Positions 12,011 through 23,389 of a DNA stretch of 64,000 bases are shown here, piece after piece (position 1 is the first letter of the stretch; every line of letters starts with the position of its first letter). The notes beneath the pieces were generated by a model. It searched no databases, had not been told where the DNA came from, and was given only the letters and a program-made list of their open reading frames with translations. Location of the stretch: the NCBI RefSeq assembly GCF_000003815.2, contig NC_049989.1, positions 16,342,522 through 16,406,521 on the forward strand. Direction: 5' to 3'. Source of the stretch: Branchiostoma floridae. Taxonomy: Eukaryota > Chordata > Leptocardii > Amphioxiformes > Branchiostomatidae. Both the position numbers and the translations under genes were made by a program.

Positions 12011-12214
12011 AAGCTTTCTACAACATAAATGCAGAACATTTTTTATTGTAGATGGGCACACAAGGTGTCCACAGTAGACAGCGGTTATCATCTGTATCAA
12101 AGCATGAAGGTAAATACAACAATGTTGAATTGTTTCATAGCACTTTAATGTATGCTCACATTCAAGGTTGGATAACACGGAATAAAGTACTCCTGCTAGA
12201 TGAACGCAATATGC

Positions 12215-13675
12215 ACAGTCCTGTACTTGGTGCTGAACATCGAAACACGGTAAAACCTGTCCTTGGTGCTGAACACGTAAACACGGTAACAATAGCCCTG
12301 TCCTTGGTGCTGAACATCATAACACGGTAACACCAGTCCTGTCCTTGGTGCTGAACATCATAACACGGTAACACCAGTCCTGTCCTTGGTGCTGAACATC
12401 ATAACACGGTAACACCAGTCCTGTCCGTGGTGCTGAACATCATAACACGGTAACACCAGTCCTTTCCTTGGTGCTGAACATCTATACACGATAACACCTG
12501 TCCTTGGTGCTGAACATCTAAACACGGTAAAACCAGTCCTGTCCTTGGTACCGGTGCTGAACATCTAAACACGGTAACACCAGCCCTGTCCTTGGTGCTG
12601 AACATCTAAACATGGTAACACCAGTCCTGTCCTTGGTGCTGAACATCTAAACACGGTAACACCAGTCCTGCCATTGATGCTGAACACCTAAACACGGTAC
12701 CACCAGTCCTGTCCTTGGTGCTGAACATCTAAACACGGTACCACCAGTCCTGTCCTTGGTGCTGAACATCTAAACATAGTAATACCAGTCCTGTCCTTGG
12801 TGCTGAACATCTAAACACGGTAACACCAGTCCTGCCATTGATGCTGAACACCTAAACACGGTACCACCAGTCCTGTCCTTGGTGCTGAACATCTAAACAC
12901 GGTAAAACCAGTCCTGCCATTGATGCTGAACACCTAAACACGGTACCAGCAGTCCTGTCCTTGGTGCTGAACATCTAAACACGGTACCACCAGTCCTGTC
13001 CTTGGTGCTGAACACCTAAACACGGTAACACCAGCCCTGTCCTTGGTGCTGAACATCTAAACACGGTACCACCAGTCCTGTCCTTGGTGCTGAACATCTA
13101 AACATAGTAATACCAGTCCTGTCCTTGGTGCTGAACATCTAAACACGGTAACACCAGTCCTGCCATTGATGCTGAACATCTAAACACGGTACCACCAGTC
13201 CTGTCCTTGGTGCTGAACATCTAAACACGGTACCACCAGTCCTGTCCTTGGTGCTGAACACCTTAACACGGTAACACCAGCCCTGTCCTTGGTGCTGAAC
13301 ATCTAAACATGGTAACACCAGTGCTGTCCTTGGTGCTGAACACCTAAACACGGTAACACCAGCCCTGTCCTTGGTGCTGAACATCTAAACATGGTAACAC
13401 CAGTCCTGTCCTTGGTGCTGAACATATCAACACGGTAACACCAGTCCTGTCCTTGGTGCTGAACATATCAACACGGTACCACCAGTCCTGTCCTTGGTGC
13501 TGAACATCTAAACATGGTAACACAAGTCCTGTCCGTGGTGCTGAACATCATAACACGGTAACGCCAGTCCTGTCCTTGGTGCTGAACATCATAACACGGT
13601 AACGCCAGTCCTGTCCTTGGTGCTGAACATCATAACACGGTAACGCCAGTCCTGTCCTTGGTGCTGAACATCTAT
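12215..13675. repeat. 41-bp minisatellite, about 35 copies
   Basis: The unit contains cctgtccttggtgctgaaca followed by tctaaacacggtaacaccagt. Variants (catcataacacgg, cacctaaacacgg, ccattgatgctg, ggtaccaccag) recur in blocks, showing expansion by multi-unit duplications. The minus strand lacks stop codons in the unit, and because 41 is not a multiple of three all three minus frames stay open over several hundred bases. These ORFs are an artefact of the repeat. Confidence 0.95.
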
Positions 13676-14177
13676 TTACAGGCACCTTAACTTGCCATCG
13701 TGTGCTTCATAAGTAGCATATTTCTTATAAAAAGAATAAGCACAACAGACAGATAAAAGTTACCATTTTTAGAACTTTTGATTCATTTGTTTCTCATAGA
13801 AAAGAGCACAATGGACAGATAAAGTTGCAGTTTTTAGCACTGAATCAACAATTTTGCTGTACAATAGCATAGCGTGCCCACCTTCAATCACTTTCAATCA
13901 CTTATAAATTTTTTAAATCGAAATCTACTGTAATGTGCTAGTCACCTTTGTGGTTATTTTGAAAATATTAGTTCTAATATACGACAGGCATTACTGCAGT
14001 AATATAATATTGCCAACTACAATAAGATCTTGGGTAAACATTCTCCAATTAATACAAAAGCATGTTCACAAAACATTTAGTACTACTACTATAAACACAA
14101 TTAAAAGAAAATAAAAATATTGCTTGATATAAGCCGTTATAGTCATCTCAATCAAGACAAGTAGTAAATCTTAGTGT

Positions 14178-14262
14178 GGCGTCGTGTGTGGCGTAACTGG
14201 CAGAGCATTCGGCTCGGAATTTAGAGGTCCCGAGTTCGATACTCACAGGTGACTGCAGTTGC
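14178..14262 (+). repeat. tRNA-derived SINE-like head
   Basis: The segment has a tRNA-like A box (TGGCGTAACTGG, then CAGAGCA) and a B-box-like GAGTTCGATACTC about 35 bp downstream. The D and anticodon stems pair poorly, so a functional tRNA is unlikely. A SINE head fits better. Confidence 0.5.
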
Positions 14263-14419
14263 TTTTGTGTTTGTGTTCATCAATTGTAGCCTTAAACTAT
14301 CTCCGATCCGTCTGATCATGGCTACTGGCTTACACCAACAGTTACTGGCAACAACATCTGTGCTGTTTGGTGGCGGATCCATCATATTCTGAGTTTGACC
14401 TTGGTCTATTGAAATATTT

Positions 14420-16931
14420 TTACATTCTGTACACGGGATTAGTCTCAAAGACAGCCGGATCTGTGGTGTATATCACGTCTTCATCATCCAAAGGCAAGTT
14501 AGCCTGATTCTGTACCTCTCCTGTCATATCATTTCTACACGTGTACGCAGTGTTTATCTCCATGTCAGCTGGCTCTGGTGTGTATATCAGATGTCTATCA
14601 TCCATCATTTCATCAGCGTTAGCCTGACTCTGGTCCTGTTCTGTCTGAACATTCTTACATTTGTATATAGGATTAGAATCAAAGACAGCTTTCTCTGTGG
14701 TATATACTTGATTGCTAGTACCCAACAATTCTTCATGATCACTGATAGCTTGAGATTGGTCCTGACCTGTCTGATCATGCCCAATGGTCCCTGAAAGACC
14801 CGGGGTGTTCGTGTTGGATTCAGAGATGGCCTGAGACTGGCCGTTCTCTGCCTGATCCTGCCCAGAGGTCACGGTAAGAGCCGTAGTGTTATTGTTAGAT
14901 TGAGGATTGATATGCCTTTTCTGACCATGTTGCTTGTCTATATCTTCATACTTGTGATCATGATCACAGACCACTGCAGTAGTTGTGATGTTGACCAACG
15001 ATTTATTATGGTCAGTGATGGCCTGAGACTGACCATGAACTGACTGACCATGTTCGTTGTCTATATCTTCATACTTGTGATCATGATCATGAACCACTGC
15101 AGTAGTTGTGGCCTTTGAGTTGGCCAACGATTTACCATGATCAATGATGGCATGAGACTGGTCCTGCCCTGCAGCTGTCTGACTATGCTGATTGTCTATA
15201 TCTTCATACTTGTGATCATGACCATGAACCACTGCAGTAGTTGTAGTGTTTGAGTTGGCCAACGATTTACCATGATCAATGATGGCATGAGACTGGTCCT
15301 GCCCTGCAGCTGTCTGACTATGCTGATTGTCTATATCTTCATACTTGTGATCATGACCATGAACCACTGCAGTAGTTGTGGCCTTTGAGTTGGCCAACGA
15401 TTTACCATGATCAATGATGGCATGAGACTGGTCCTGCCCTGCAGCTGTCTGACTATGCTGATTGTCTATATCTTCATACTTGTGATCATGACCATGAACC
15501 ACTGCAGTAGTTGTAGTGTTTGAGTTGGCCAACGATTTACCATGATCAATGATGGCATGAGACTGGTCCTGCCCTGCAGCTGTCTGACTATGCCGATTGT
15601 CTAGATCTTCATACTTGTGATCATGATCATAGACCACTGAATCTTTAGAGGTTTGGTACCGACTTGGTAGCGTTTCCAAATCTTTGTAGAGAGGATTTGA
15701 CTGTAAAGTCCGAAGATTTGTATCATCCGAAACATCTTTAGGATGTTTACCTAAAGGAGAATTCTTGGTCCTCCTCTTGCACCTGATTGTGATTATAATT
15801 GTACCAATCAGGACAATGCCAGCAATGAATGAACCAATGACAGAGGCAATGAGAACAGGTACAGGAACACTTTGATCAAATTCATGGAAACGGTTGATTT
15901 CCGGTTTAGATGAATCATCGGGTACTATAGTGAATGACGTGCCTTCAGGTCGAGCTGTTGTGGCAGAATTTTTTAGGAAGTACCAGTTGTAGGGAGACTT
16001 GTGGATAGTGGTACGACTGTTGCAACTGTTGCCACTTTCCAATCGGCGACCAACTGTTGACATGTTGGTTGTTGATACCACTTTACAGATCAGGTCTTTA
16101 GGGTTGATGTCTTTCAGATTCTGTCCAGAGAACACGGCAGGCTGGTAACATGTTATTTGGTTTTCAAACAAATGCGAGCCATTCATTGTATTCCTGACGG
16201 GAACCATCTTACAGTTACACTTCCAGGGGTTGTTATCAATCTGCACATGAGGAATAGATGCCAACATTCCATATACTGACAATGGAAGGGCAAATATCTC
16301 ATTTGACTGCAAATACAAATGTTCGAGTTTAGAGAGATTTGAGAATGCTTTGAGCGGAATCTCCGTTAAGTTGTTGGAATCGAGGTGCAGATATTTTAGC
16401 TGGGGTAGATTTGAGACTGCGTTATGATGAATTTTAGTTATCTGGTTGGATTTTAGGTTCAAGCATTCGAGCCGTAGTAGAGTTGAAAATGCTCTTGGCT
16501 GAATCTGAATGATGTTGTTGACGTTCAGCAACAGTGTGTGTAGCTGGGGGAAATCTGAAAATATACCTGGCTGAACGTGTGTTATTTTATTGTCGTTTAG
16601 GGCTAACTTTGTGAGCCTTGGTAGACTTTTAAATGCGCCAGGGTGAATGATATGTATTTTGTTGTGGTTAAGGTACAGCTCTGCGAGGTTCTGTATGTTT
16701 GAAAAGACACCGGGATGGATGTCAGTTATTTGGTTGTCGTTTATGTATAACTTTGTGAGTTGTGGAAGATTTGAGATTGCGCCTTGTCGAATGTCGGTTA
16801 TTCTGTTGCAGCATAGAAACAAATTTGTGAGCTTTGGGAGATTTGAAAATTGACCAGACTGAATGTCAGTTATTTGATTCTGATCCACGCGCAACTCTGT
16901 CAGACCTGGTAAATTTGAGAATGCACCAGCC
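14420..16931 (-). CDS. leucine-rich-repeat transmembrane receptor, major part
   Basis: One open frame of about 830 codons runs in from an element boundary at 16931; there is no ATG at its start. It encodes nine or ten 24-residue LRRs (LxxLxLxxNxIxxIxxGxFSNLPx), then an LRR C-terminal cap (NPWKCNCK ... C ... C). A membrane helix follows at about residues 346-371 (IASVIGSFIAGIVLIG) with a basic stop-transfer KRR. The cytoplasmic tail of about 450 residues has six HKYED[I/L]D motifs in 45-residue tandem repeats and three NPxY motifs (NPLY, NPIY, NPVY), the last at the C-terminus. YEDI resembles phosphotyrosine SH2 ligands, and NPxY is a PTB or endocytic motif. A cell-surface recognition and signalling role is inferred. 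The gene is interrupted upstream by a transposon. Confidence 0.75.
15050..15660 (-). repeat. 135-bp coding tandem repeat (YEDI array)
   Basis: The receptor tail contains near-identical 135-bp units encoding HDHKYEDIDNQHSQTAAGQD and onward. Alternate units end in NSNTTTT or NSKATTT, giving a 90-residue higher-order dimer. Two more diverged units lie on the C-terminal side. Near identity at DNA level implies recent expansion or homogenisation. Confidence 0.9.
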
Positions 16932-17364
16932 TAGGGCTGGGTACCGGTACAGAGAATTCAGGTCCAGGTCCGGTTCAGGTCCAGAGGATCAGGTCCAGGT
17001 CCGGACCTGAACCTGGACCTGATTCAGTATGACTCATACCAATGGTGCATTTCACTACAAAGAAATCTGTTTGGTGAAGTATTAGACTCACACTGGCGTT
17101 TTAAAATCCTACAACGCTAACTGCACCTGTACGATTGACTGTAAACCTTGGTAGAAATTACTATAAACTATACTCTACTTCACTCTTGTCATTTTCTTCC
17201 AACTGCAAGCGCCAAAACGTGTGAATGCCTGATCAAATAATATGTTAATTTTCTAATCGGTCCAACATCCGGTCCACCTAACTTTTTCAGGTCCGGTTTT
17301 TCCGGACCGGTCCAATAAGAAAAACCGGTTTTGTACCGGTACGCTGTACCGATACCCAGCCCTA
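16932..17364. mobile_element. 433-bp hAT-type non-autonomous element inside the LRR gene
   Basis: Termini are TAGGGCTGGGTACCGGTAC and the inverse GTACCGATACCCAGCCCTA. It is flanked by an 8-bp direct duplication CACCAGCC at 16924-16931 and 17365-17372. An 8-bp duplication with TAGGG-type ends is the hAT signature. Inside are GGACCTG-rich repeats at one end and CCGGTCC repeats at the other. It lies within an LRR codon stretch. Element plus duplication is 441 bp, a multiple of three, but the minus frame meets a stop at about 17189 within the element. Confidence 0.88.
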
Positions 17365-17372
17365 CACCAGCC

Positions 17373-17782
17373 TGAATGTTAGTTATTTCATTGTAGTTTA
17401 AATGCACTACTGCGAGCTTTGGTACTGTTGAAAATATATCAGCCTGAATGTTTGTTATCTTGTTGCAGTTCAGGTACAACTCGACGAGATCGGGTCGATT
17501 TGAGAATGTACCAGACTCAATGTTAATGAACCCTTTGAAGCCTAGGCATAAAATGGTAACGGGTCTATGCATCGGCAATTTATACGGCCGTGCAGATGCA
17601 ATCATATCAAAGTTCAAGACGGGTTTTGGTCGGTTCTGAAGATTAAGATGAATGTTGAGGGCCATCCAGTTGCCCTGTGGGTGATTTACATCCATTCACA
17701 TAGCGAGCTTCTGTAGGCATGTTAGTCTCCTTCACGATATAATGAGAAGGAAAATCAGCATGTGTTGCAGCTTGTTTTCCAT
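17373..17782 (-). pseudogene. N-terminal part of the interrupted LRR gene
   Basis: Minus-strand codons encode two more LRRs (LVELYLNCNKITNIQADIF and LAVVHLNYNEITNIQAG) in the same frame as the part beyond the transposon. An ATG at 17782 starts a hydrophobic leader (MENKLQHMLIFLLIIS) in the same frame, but TGA codons follow at 17734-17732 and just before the ATG at 17695. The cysteine-rich N-cap expected between leader and LRRs is not readable in one frame. Either an intron that I cannot place removes this stretch, or the gene is decayed. The next in-frame ATG is at 17695. Confidence 0.55.
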
Positions 17783-17892
17783 GTTGTCCTGACAACAAAA
17801 AATTACATTACTAAGTAGTAGAACTAGTAATTGAATAAATGATAATTCCTAACCATTCTTTAAGCAGTTATATCAATATTAATGAATGTTTA

Positions 17893-18348
17893 AAACCTGC
17901 ATTGTGTCAATTATGGATGTGAAACATGGCACATGAAGTCAAGCCAAGAAAAGAAGCTAGATGTCTTCGACAACAAATGCCTAAAGAAGATACTAGGCAT
18001 CAGATGGGATGACTTCATACCCAGCACTGAAGTAAGAGCTAGGACCAGCCAAAAACCAGTGTCTATGACACTTCGAAAGCGACGTTTGAGCTGGTTGGGC
18101 CATGTCATGAGACTTCCATCAGACAGACTGGCAAACCAAGTTATGCACTGGGCACCACGGGGTAAGAGACGTAGAGGTCGCCCTAAGGTGAATTACAGGC
18201 ACACCATCGAGAGGGACCTCCAAGCAGCTAACATCAACTGGAAGGGTGTAAGGAGGATAGCTGCCGACAGAGCTTACTGCTGGCCCAACCTGACTGCCTC
18301 GTGTGTCGGACGACACGGGAGCCCCTAAGTCTAAGTAAGTAAGTCAAT
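17893..18348 (+). mobile_element. C-terminal remnant of a non-LTR reverse transcriptase
   Basis: The frame reads NYGCETWHMK, LDVFDNKCLKKILGIRW, RRLSWLGHVMRLP and GKRRRGRPK, ending at a stop at 18326-18328. These are hallmarks of the extreme C-terminus of RT proteins in many metazoan LINEs. All catalytic motifs are missing, so it is a 5'-truncated copy. A short taagtaagtaag tail follows the stop, as expected for a LINE with a simple-repeat 3' end. Confidence 0.85.
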
Positions 18349-18349
18349 T

Positions 18350-19340
18350 TGACTTTAAGAGGTCAAGCATACCTTACATTTCTTAATGGAATGGAGTCAA
18401 AGGTTTCGAAGAAAAGAAGCTCCATGGTCTCCTCTTACGTCCGTAAAACTCTGCATTCCTTTGAATATGTAGGTCAGGCCATTTCTTAGTTAGGAGTGAA
18501 TGTTGTCAAATGCAAGTTTTCCGTCCAGTCCAAGCCATCTTTCATTTCGACCTCCAATACAACAAGAGCTAGGAGACCTCATATCTCCATTGGTTATGTA
18601 AATGACTTTCACATCTGCATAATTTATGCTTGGTTAGGTACACCTTTAGCTGACTTACACAGGTCACAATGTTGACAATCCAACCATTTACTATATGTAC
18701 TTGGATAGATTTGGAAACTTTTACATTAGTTATGCAAATTGGTGAAGTATTTGCAAAATTGGGATCTGTTAATCTTCCACCTGCCACAAACTACATTATG
18801 TTACGTGTATTTGAGCCCTATAATAGAAAACACTGTAAATGTAGATTTTCCTCATTATTCTTCAAATTAAGTCCAAATTTGCATAATTCTCACTTCACTA
18901 TATACATCTCTGCCAAAGAAACCTGCATGCTAGATATCATGGAAAGCCATCTTTCCTATGTTCCGTTATGCTTCTTTGAAAATCTTGACAAAAATGCCCC
19001 TGCAGTTCCAGAGCAAGCTGCTAGGGCTCCCAAACATACATCACTTTTTCCTTACATCACAAGCTATCTCCCACCAAAAAATCAAGATCATAGCATGGCC
19101 AGGTCAAAAAATACGAAAAATCGAATTTCTGCTGCAGTACCAAGGTCGAACGCACACCAGGACGCCCCAAATCGACCTTGACCTTCGCCTTCCCAACTCC
19201 TACTCACATACCAAATATCATTACAATCCATCGAGAGGTTCTAGAGCTATGGTTACCACAAATATACGGACACACTCACATACACACAGACACACCATAA
19301 ACTATACCTAAATTTTCAATAGTGGTAACTATACCTCCAT
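18350..19340. other. gene-free stretch between LINE remnant and satellite
   Basis: I see no supported gene. ORFs of up to 170 codons here show no family motif, no splice support and biased AT-rich composition. A short CA-rich patch (acacactcacatacacacag) occurs near 19270. Confidence 0.4.
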
Positions 19341-19349
19341 TTTTCATGG

Positions 19350-20720
19350 AGGTCTCTAAGCCGAGAGGACCCCATGGTACTCGTTCGATTACTTGTACGA
19401 TGTCTGCGCTTTTGGAGTTTCACGCTTGTGAAGTGCACGGTGTTGGAATACACTCATGCCCAAAGTACCTTATGGCCTGGTACTGGTCTGTCGTCTACAG
19501 GCGTGAAGTCCACACCCTTGGATTTCACACATGGAAGGCCCCGGCAGTGAAATACAACTAAGACGAGAGGACCCCCCACCCCCCGGTCCGGCGTCGTATT
19601 GGTGTAGTTGAGTACAACTAAGCCGAGAAAACCCTTATAGCTCGGCCTGGACCGCAAACTAGACATTAGTCCGTCTACTGTCACAAAATCCACGCTTTTC
19701 AAGGTCACGCTTAAAAAGCCTACGACAGTGGAATACTTAGCCAAGAGGACACCTAACGCTCGGTCTGGTACTGGTCCATCTACGGGCACGAAGGCAACGC
19801 TTTTGGAGTTCACGCTTGAAAAGGTCACGGCAGTAGAATACAATTAAGCTGACAGGATCCTCATTACTAGGTCTAGTACTAGCCTGTCTACTGTCACAAA
19901 TTCCACGCTTTTGAAGTTCACGCCTGACAAGTTGACGGCAGTGGAATACAACTAAGCCGAGAGGACCCTCATTACTATGCCTGGTACTGGTCCGTCTACA
20001 GTTACAAATTCCATGCTTTTGAAATTCACGCCTGAAAAGGTCACGGCAGTGGAATACAACTAAGCAGAGAGGACCCCAATTACTCGGCCTGGTACTGATC
20101 CGTATACAGTCACAAATTCCACGCTTTTGAAGTTCACGCCTAAAAGTTTACGGTAGTGGAATACAACTAAGCAGAGGACCCCAATTACCCGGCCTGGTAC
20201 AGGTCCGTATACAGTCACAAATTCCACGCTTTTGGAGTTCACGCCTAGAAGTTGACGGCAGTGGAATACAACTAAGCTGAGAGGACCCTCATAACTAGGC
20301 CTAGTACTAGTACTAGTCCGTCTACAGTCACAAATTCCACGCTTTTGAATTCACGCCTGAAAAGGTCACGGCAGTGGAATACAACTAAGCCGAGAGGATC
20401 ACAATGGAAGAGCTTGGTACTGGTCCATCTACAGGCAGAAATCCGATGCTCTTTGAGTTCAAAACGGAAAAGTCCACGGCAGAACTAAGCCGAGAGGAAA
20501 CCCATGGCTTGGATTGAGACTGGCCCCCACGAGTCGACGCTTTGGAAGTTCACGCTTAAAAAGTCCACGGCAGTGGAATATTACTGCGCCAAGAGGACCC
20601 CCATGACTCGGTCTGGTACTGGTCCGTCTACATTAACGAAGTCTACCCTTTTGAAGTTCACCAGCCGTAGATTTCCGAATCGACCGTTACGGTCCGGAGA
20701 TCTTCGGAGCTAAGCGGGGT
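19350..20720. repeat. satellite of about 100-110 bp, roughly 12 units
   Basis: Repeated blocks are aagccgagaggaccc, ggtactggtccgtctac, cacaaattccacgctttt and cacggcagtggaatacaac. Starts fall near 19355, 19560, 19620, 19740, 19848, 19952, 20062, 20170, 20275, 20388, 20490 and 20588. Units differ by 10-20%, so the array is older than the 41-bp minisatellite. Confidence 0.85.
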
Positions 20721-20924
20721 CTTCAGGAACAATTCGAGCAAACCATCGAACGCGCTCTAGCTAGTTCCTTGTAGTCAGAATGTTGGATAAAATGGCGTTT
20801 AACTCAAGCAGCGGTGGGAAGTGTGCATGTTTCAAGACGTCCTCACGGCACAACGAATTCGTATCCATACATGGTGAATATTGCCGCGCAATGTAATAGG
20901 GAGTATTCATTACATTATAAAGAA

Positions 20925-21412
20925 AAAGAATTACTAAAAACAGTGACTTTATGTTTTACATTATGCTTTGGTAGCTGTGCAGTAACAGGGTGTGGCAAAC
21001 AGTTCTTATTCATTATGTTTTCATGACTATTTACAATGATGTTAATTGTCTGAAGGTAGATGTTTGAATGCAGACACTTCAGCATGTTGTTTACTCCAGA
21101 TTCTGCAAAAGCTCTCAAATCATTCAAACGGGTAAATTAGCAAGAACTATCGTTAACGATATCTTAACATACTTTATTCTAAATCGAATCTGTCGGATAC
21201 GTGCTTCGCGAAGCTTCGATAGCTGAGCAGTAACAGGGCGTGGCAAACAGTTTTTATTTATGATGTTTTTTCTGCTTATTTACAGTGATCTTAATTGTCT
21301 GAAGGTAGATGTTTAAATGCCGACAATCTAGCATGTTGTTAACTCCTGTTGTACTGTTGTACAGAATGTTCAAAACCTCTCAAATCTTTCATACGGGGAA
21401 ATTAGCAAGAAC
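20925..21412 (+). repeat. tandem duplication (about 270 bp) holding the empty hAT target site
   Basis: The block at 20925-21190 recurs at 21210-21412 and resumes at 27765-27830. Shared parts include agtaacagggtgtggcaaac, aattgtctgaaggtagatgt and gggtaaattagcaagaacta. Copy 1 reads straight through gcaagaactatcg near 21140, whereas copy 2 is split there by the 6.35-kb insertion. Copy 1 is therefore a natural empty site. Confidence 0.85.
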
Positions 21413-21694
21413 TAGGGCTGGGTTTTTCTCATTTGACCGGTCCAGAAAAACCGGACCTGAAAAAACTAGGTGGACCGGATGTTGGAACTATTACGAAATT
21501 AACAGATTATTTGATCAGGCATTCACACTCTTTGGCGCTTGCAAGTGGAAGAAAATAACAAGAGTGAAGTAGAGTAGAATTCATAGTCATTTCTACCAAG
21601 TTTTGCAGTCAATTGTACAGGTGCAGTTAGCGTTGTAGGATTTTAAAACGCCAGTGTTAGTATAATACTCCACCAAACAGATTTTTTGTAGTTA

Positions 21695-22244
21695 GACCAC
21701 AGAAAATAAATTTTATGGATGACATCCTCTGCAGACTGCAAAAATAGTGCGATAGCGCGAAAAAAAAACAAGATAGGTGAAAAAAACAACAAGATGGCTA
21801 CATTTTCAAAAATAGGCACCATAATGTTGTTATTAATGTTGTAACTAGAATTAAAGGGACATAACATGGTATTAGAGCCAACAAGGCATTCATTCCTGTT
21901 TTCAAGACATGTACTGGTGTGGTAAAAGTGACACTAGTGTGGTAGACTGGCACACCAACAAAGTTGGTAACCACACTCATGGCTTCCATATTGGTGTCAC
22001 TTTTACAACAATCCAATAAGTTTAATTATTGCAACTACAGTCCTGGGTACCTCGCAAGTGTCACTTCTACAAGTACAATTACCCGGTATTAGGCTACAAC
22101 AGAACATATTTGGTACCTCATTTTGGTACTTTATAATCATGTTGACAATCCATGCAGAAGAAAAAAGTTCTTTTTTTTTTTCTAAAATCAGGCAAAAATT
22201 AATGCGCGCGCTGATGTCATCCATAAAACTTACTTGCTGTGGTC
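21695..22244. mobile_element. family-B TIR element with TTA duplication
   Basis: Ends are GACCACAGAAAATAAATTTT and the inverse ending AAAACTTACTTGCTGTGGTC, with gatgacatc/gatgtcatc just inside. TTA flanks both ends (21692-21694, 22245-22247), and collapsing it recreates the sequence of uninterrupted hAT copies. A TTA duplication suggests PIF/Harbinger, but the superfamily is inferred from that alone. Interior repeats of the type gtgacactagtgtggtagac are themselves inverted. Relatives are at about 36540-37014, 52005 and 54120-56040. Confidence 0.75.
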
Positions 22245-23389
22245 TTAAATGGACAATTGGTATGAGTCATACTGAATCAGGTCCAGGTTCAGGTCCGGAC
22301 CTGGACCTGATCCTCTGGACCTGAACCGGACCTGGACCTGGATATTCTGTACAGGTGTGACAGCGATCTCGCCCCCCCCCCCCCGTGATCTCGCCCCCCG
22401 GGGGCGAAATCACTAGCGATCTCGCCCTCCCCGGCTAGTTATCTCGCCCCCTATCTCGCCCCCCTTTAGCGATTTCGCCCCCCCCCCAAAAACGGGTTTA
22501 CATAACATTTTAGAAGTTGATTGGTATATATCACAAAATGCATTTTAAATTTCAGAATGATATAAGTACACGAGTCTGATACATAACTCCATCCATAGTA
22601 TAAATATTAACGTAATTACATGATGATAAGACAGTTGAAGTTGTTTCGGACAAGAAGGGTTGGGTCCCTGTATTCCCATTATTGCATATACTTGAGTCTC
22701 GACATAAGATTTATTTCATTGTATTCACCTGTTCTCAAGTAACCTATATGTATAAATCTCCAATATGAAGCCTCTACTATGAATTGACCAGAAAAAAAGT
22801 ATGAAATGTCTTTATCAGTTATGTAGATAAGGTATTCACTAGAATATCGCACATTTGTTATATGCACCTAGCCTATGGGTATCTTCACCTCCAATATGAC
22901 TGTTTTTCTAGTATTTAGAAACTCTATCAGGTGTTTTACCCGTGTTTCTTAAGACTGGTACTTTACCAGTGTTTTTGTAGCATTTCGCAACAGGTATATG
23001 AAGTCGCGCGTAGTTAGCGTTTATAATAAGAAACTATTATTCACTTGTGTTTTTGTTAGTGCTTTGGAAATGTTTCGTGCACAAATAGAAAATACTGTGA
23101 CAAATTAAAAACATGTAGCTGACTTATTCCGTACCGTAGATGGTGTTGATTTATACGTTCACGATAGCTCTGTCTTTTTCCTTAAAAAAGTGTCTTTTTC
23201 ATTTCAATGGCTTATTTGCATCGAACCATATAGTATCGACTTTCGAGGTATAACATCTTCAGGTAAAGAGGTGCCATATAGGTGCCAGGTAACACACCAT
23301 ATACGTTACTCCCCAGGTGCAGCATAGTACCAGGTAGCGAGCCTAATATGTAGTTGCTCTTGAGAACCCTCCGAAAAGCAATGTCCTTA

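Larger units (their letters stand above)
9033..12210. other. intergenic region, no gene seen
   Basis: This is AT-rich sequence after the RS-gene 3' end. Apart from the element at 10513-10708, a small inverted repeat near 9668-9807 (ggggtggaa ... ttccacccc) and the family-A element at 11812-12010, I see no exon-like ORF with splice sites. Confidence 0.5.

Noticed and set aside
12162-13384. Several minus-strand ORFs with Cys- and Asp-rich repeats (FSTKDRTGVTVF-like)
   Set aside because: They are readings of the 41-bp minisatellite in three frames, with no start context or splice support.
12215-13675. Repeat-spacer pattern resembling a CRISPR array
   Set aside because: Units are contiguous and nearly identical with no unique spacers, in a eukaryotic setting.
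14178-14262. Functional tRNA gene
   Set aside because: The D and anticodon stems do not pair well and the B box departs from consensus. A SINE head is more likely.
18669-19311. ORFs of 170 and 117 codons before the satellite
   Set aside because: They overlap in different frames and have no recognisable domain or exon borders.
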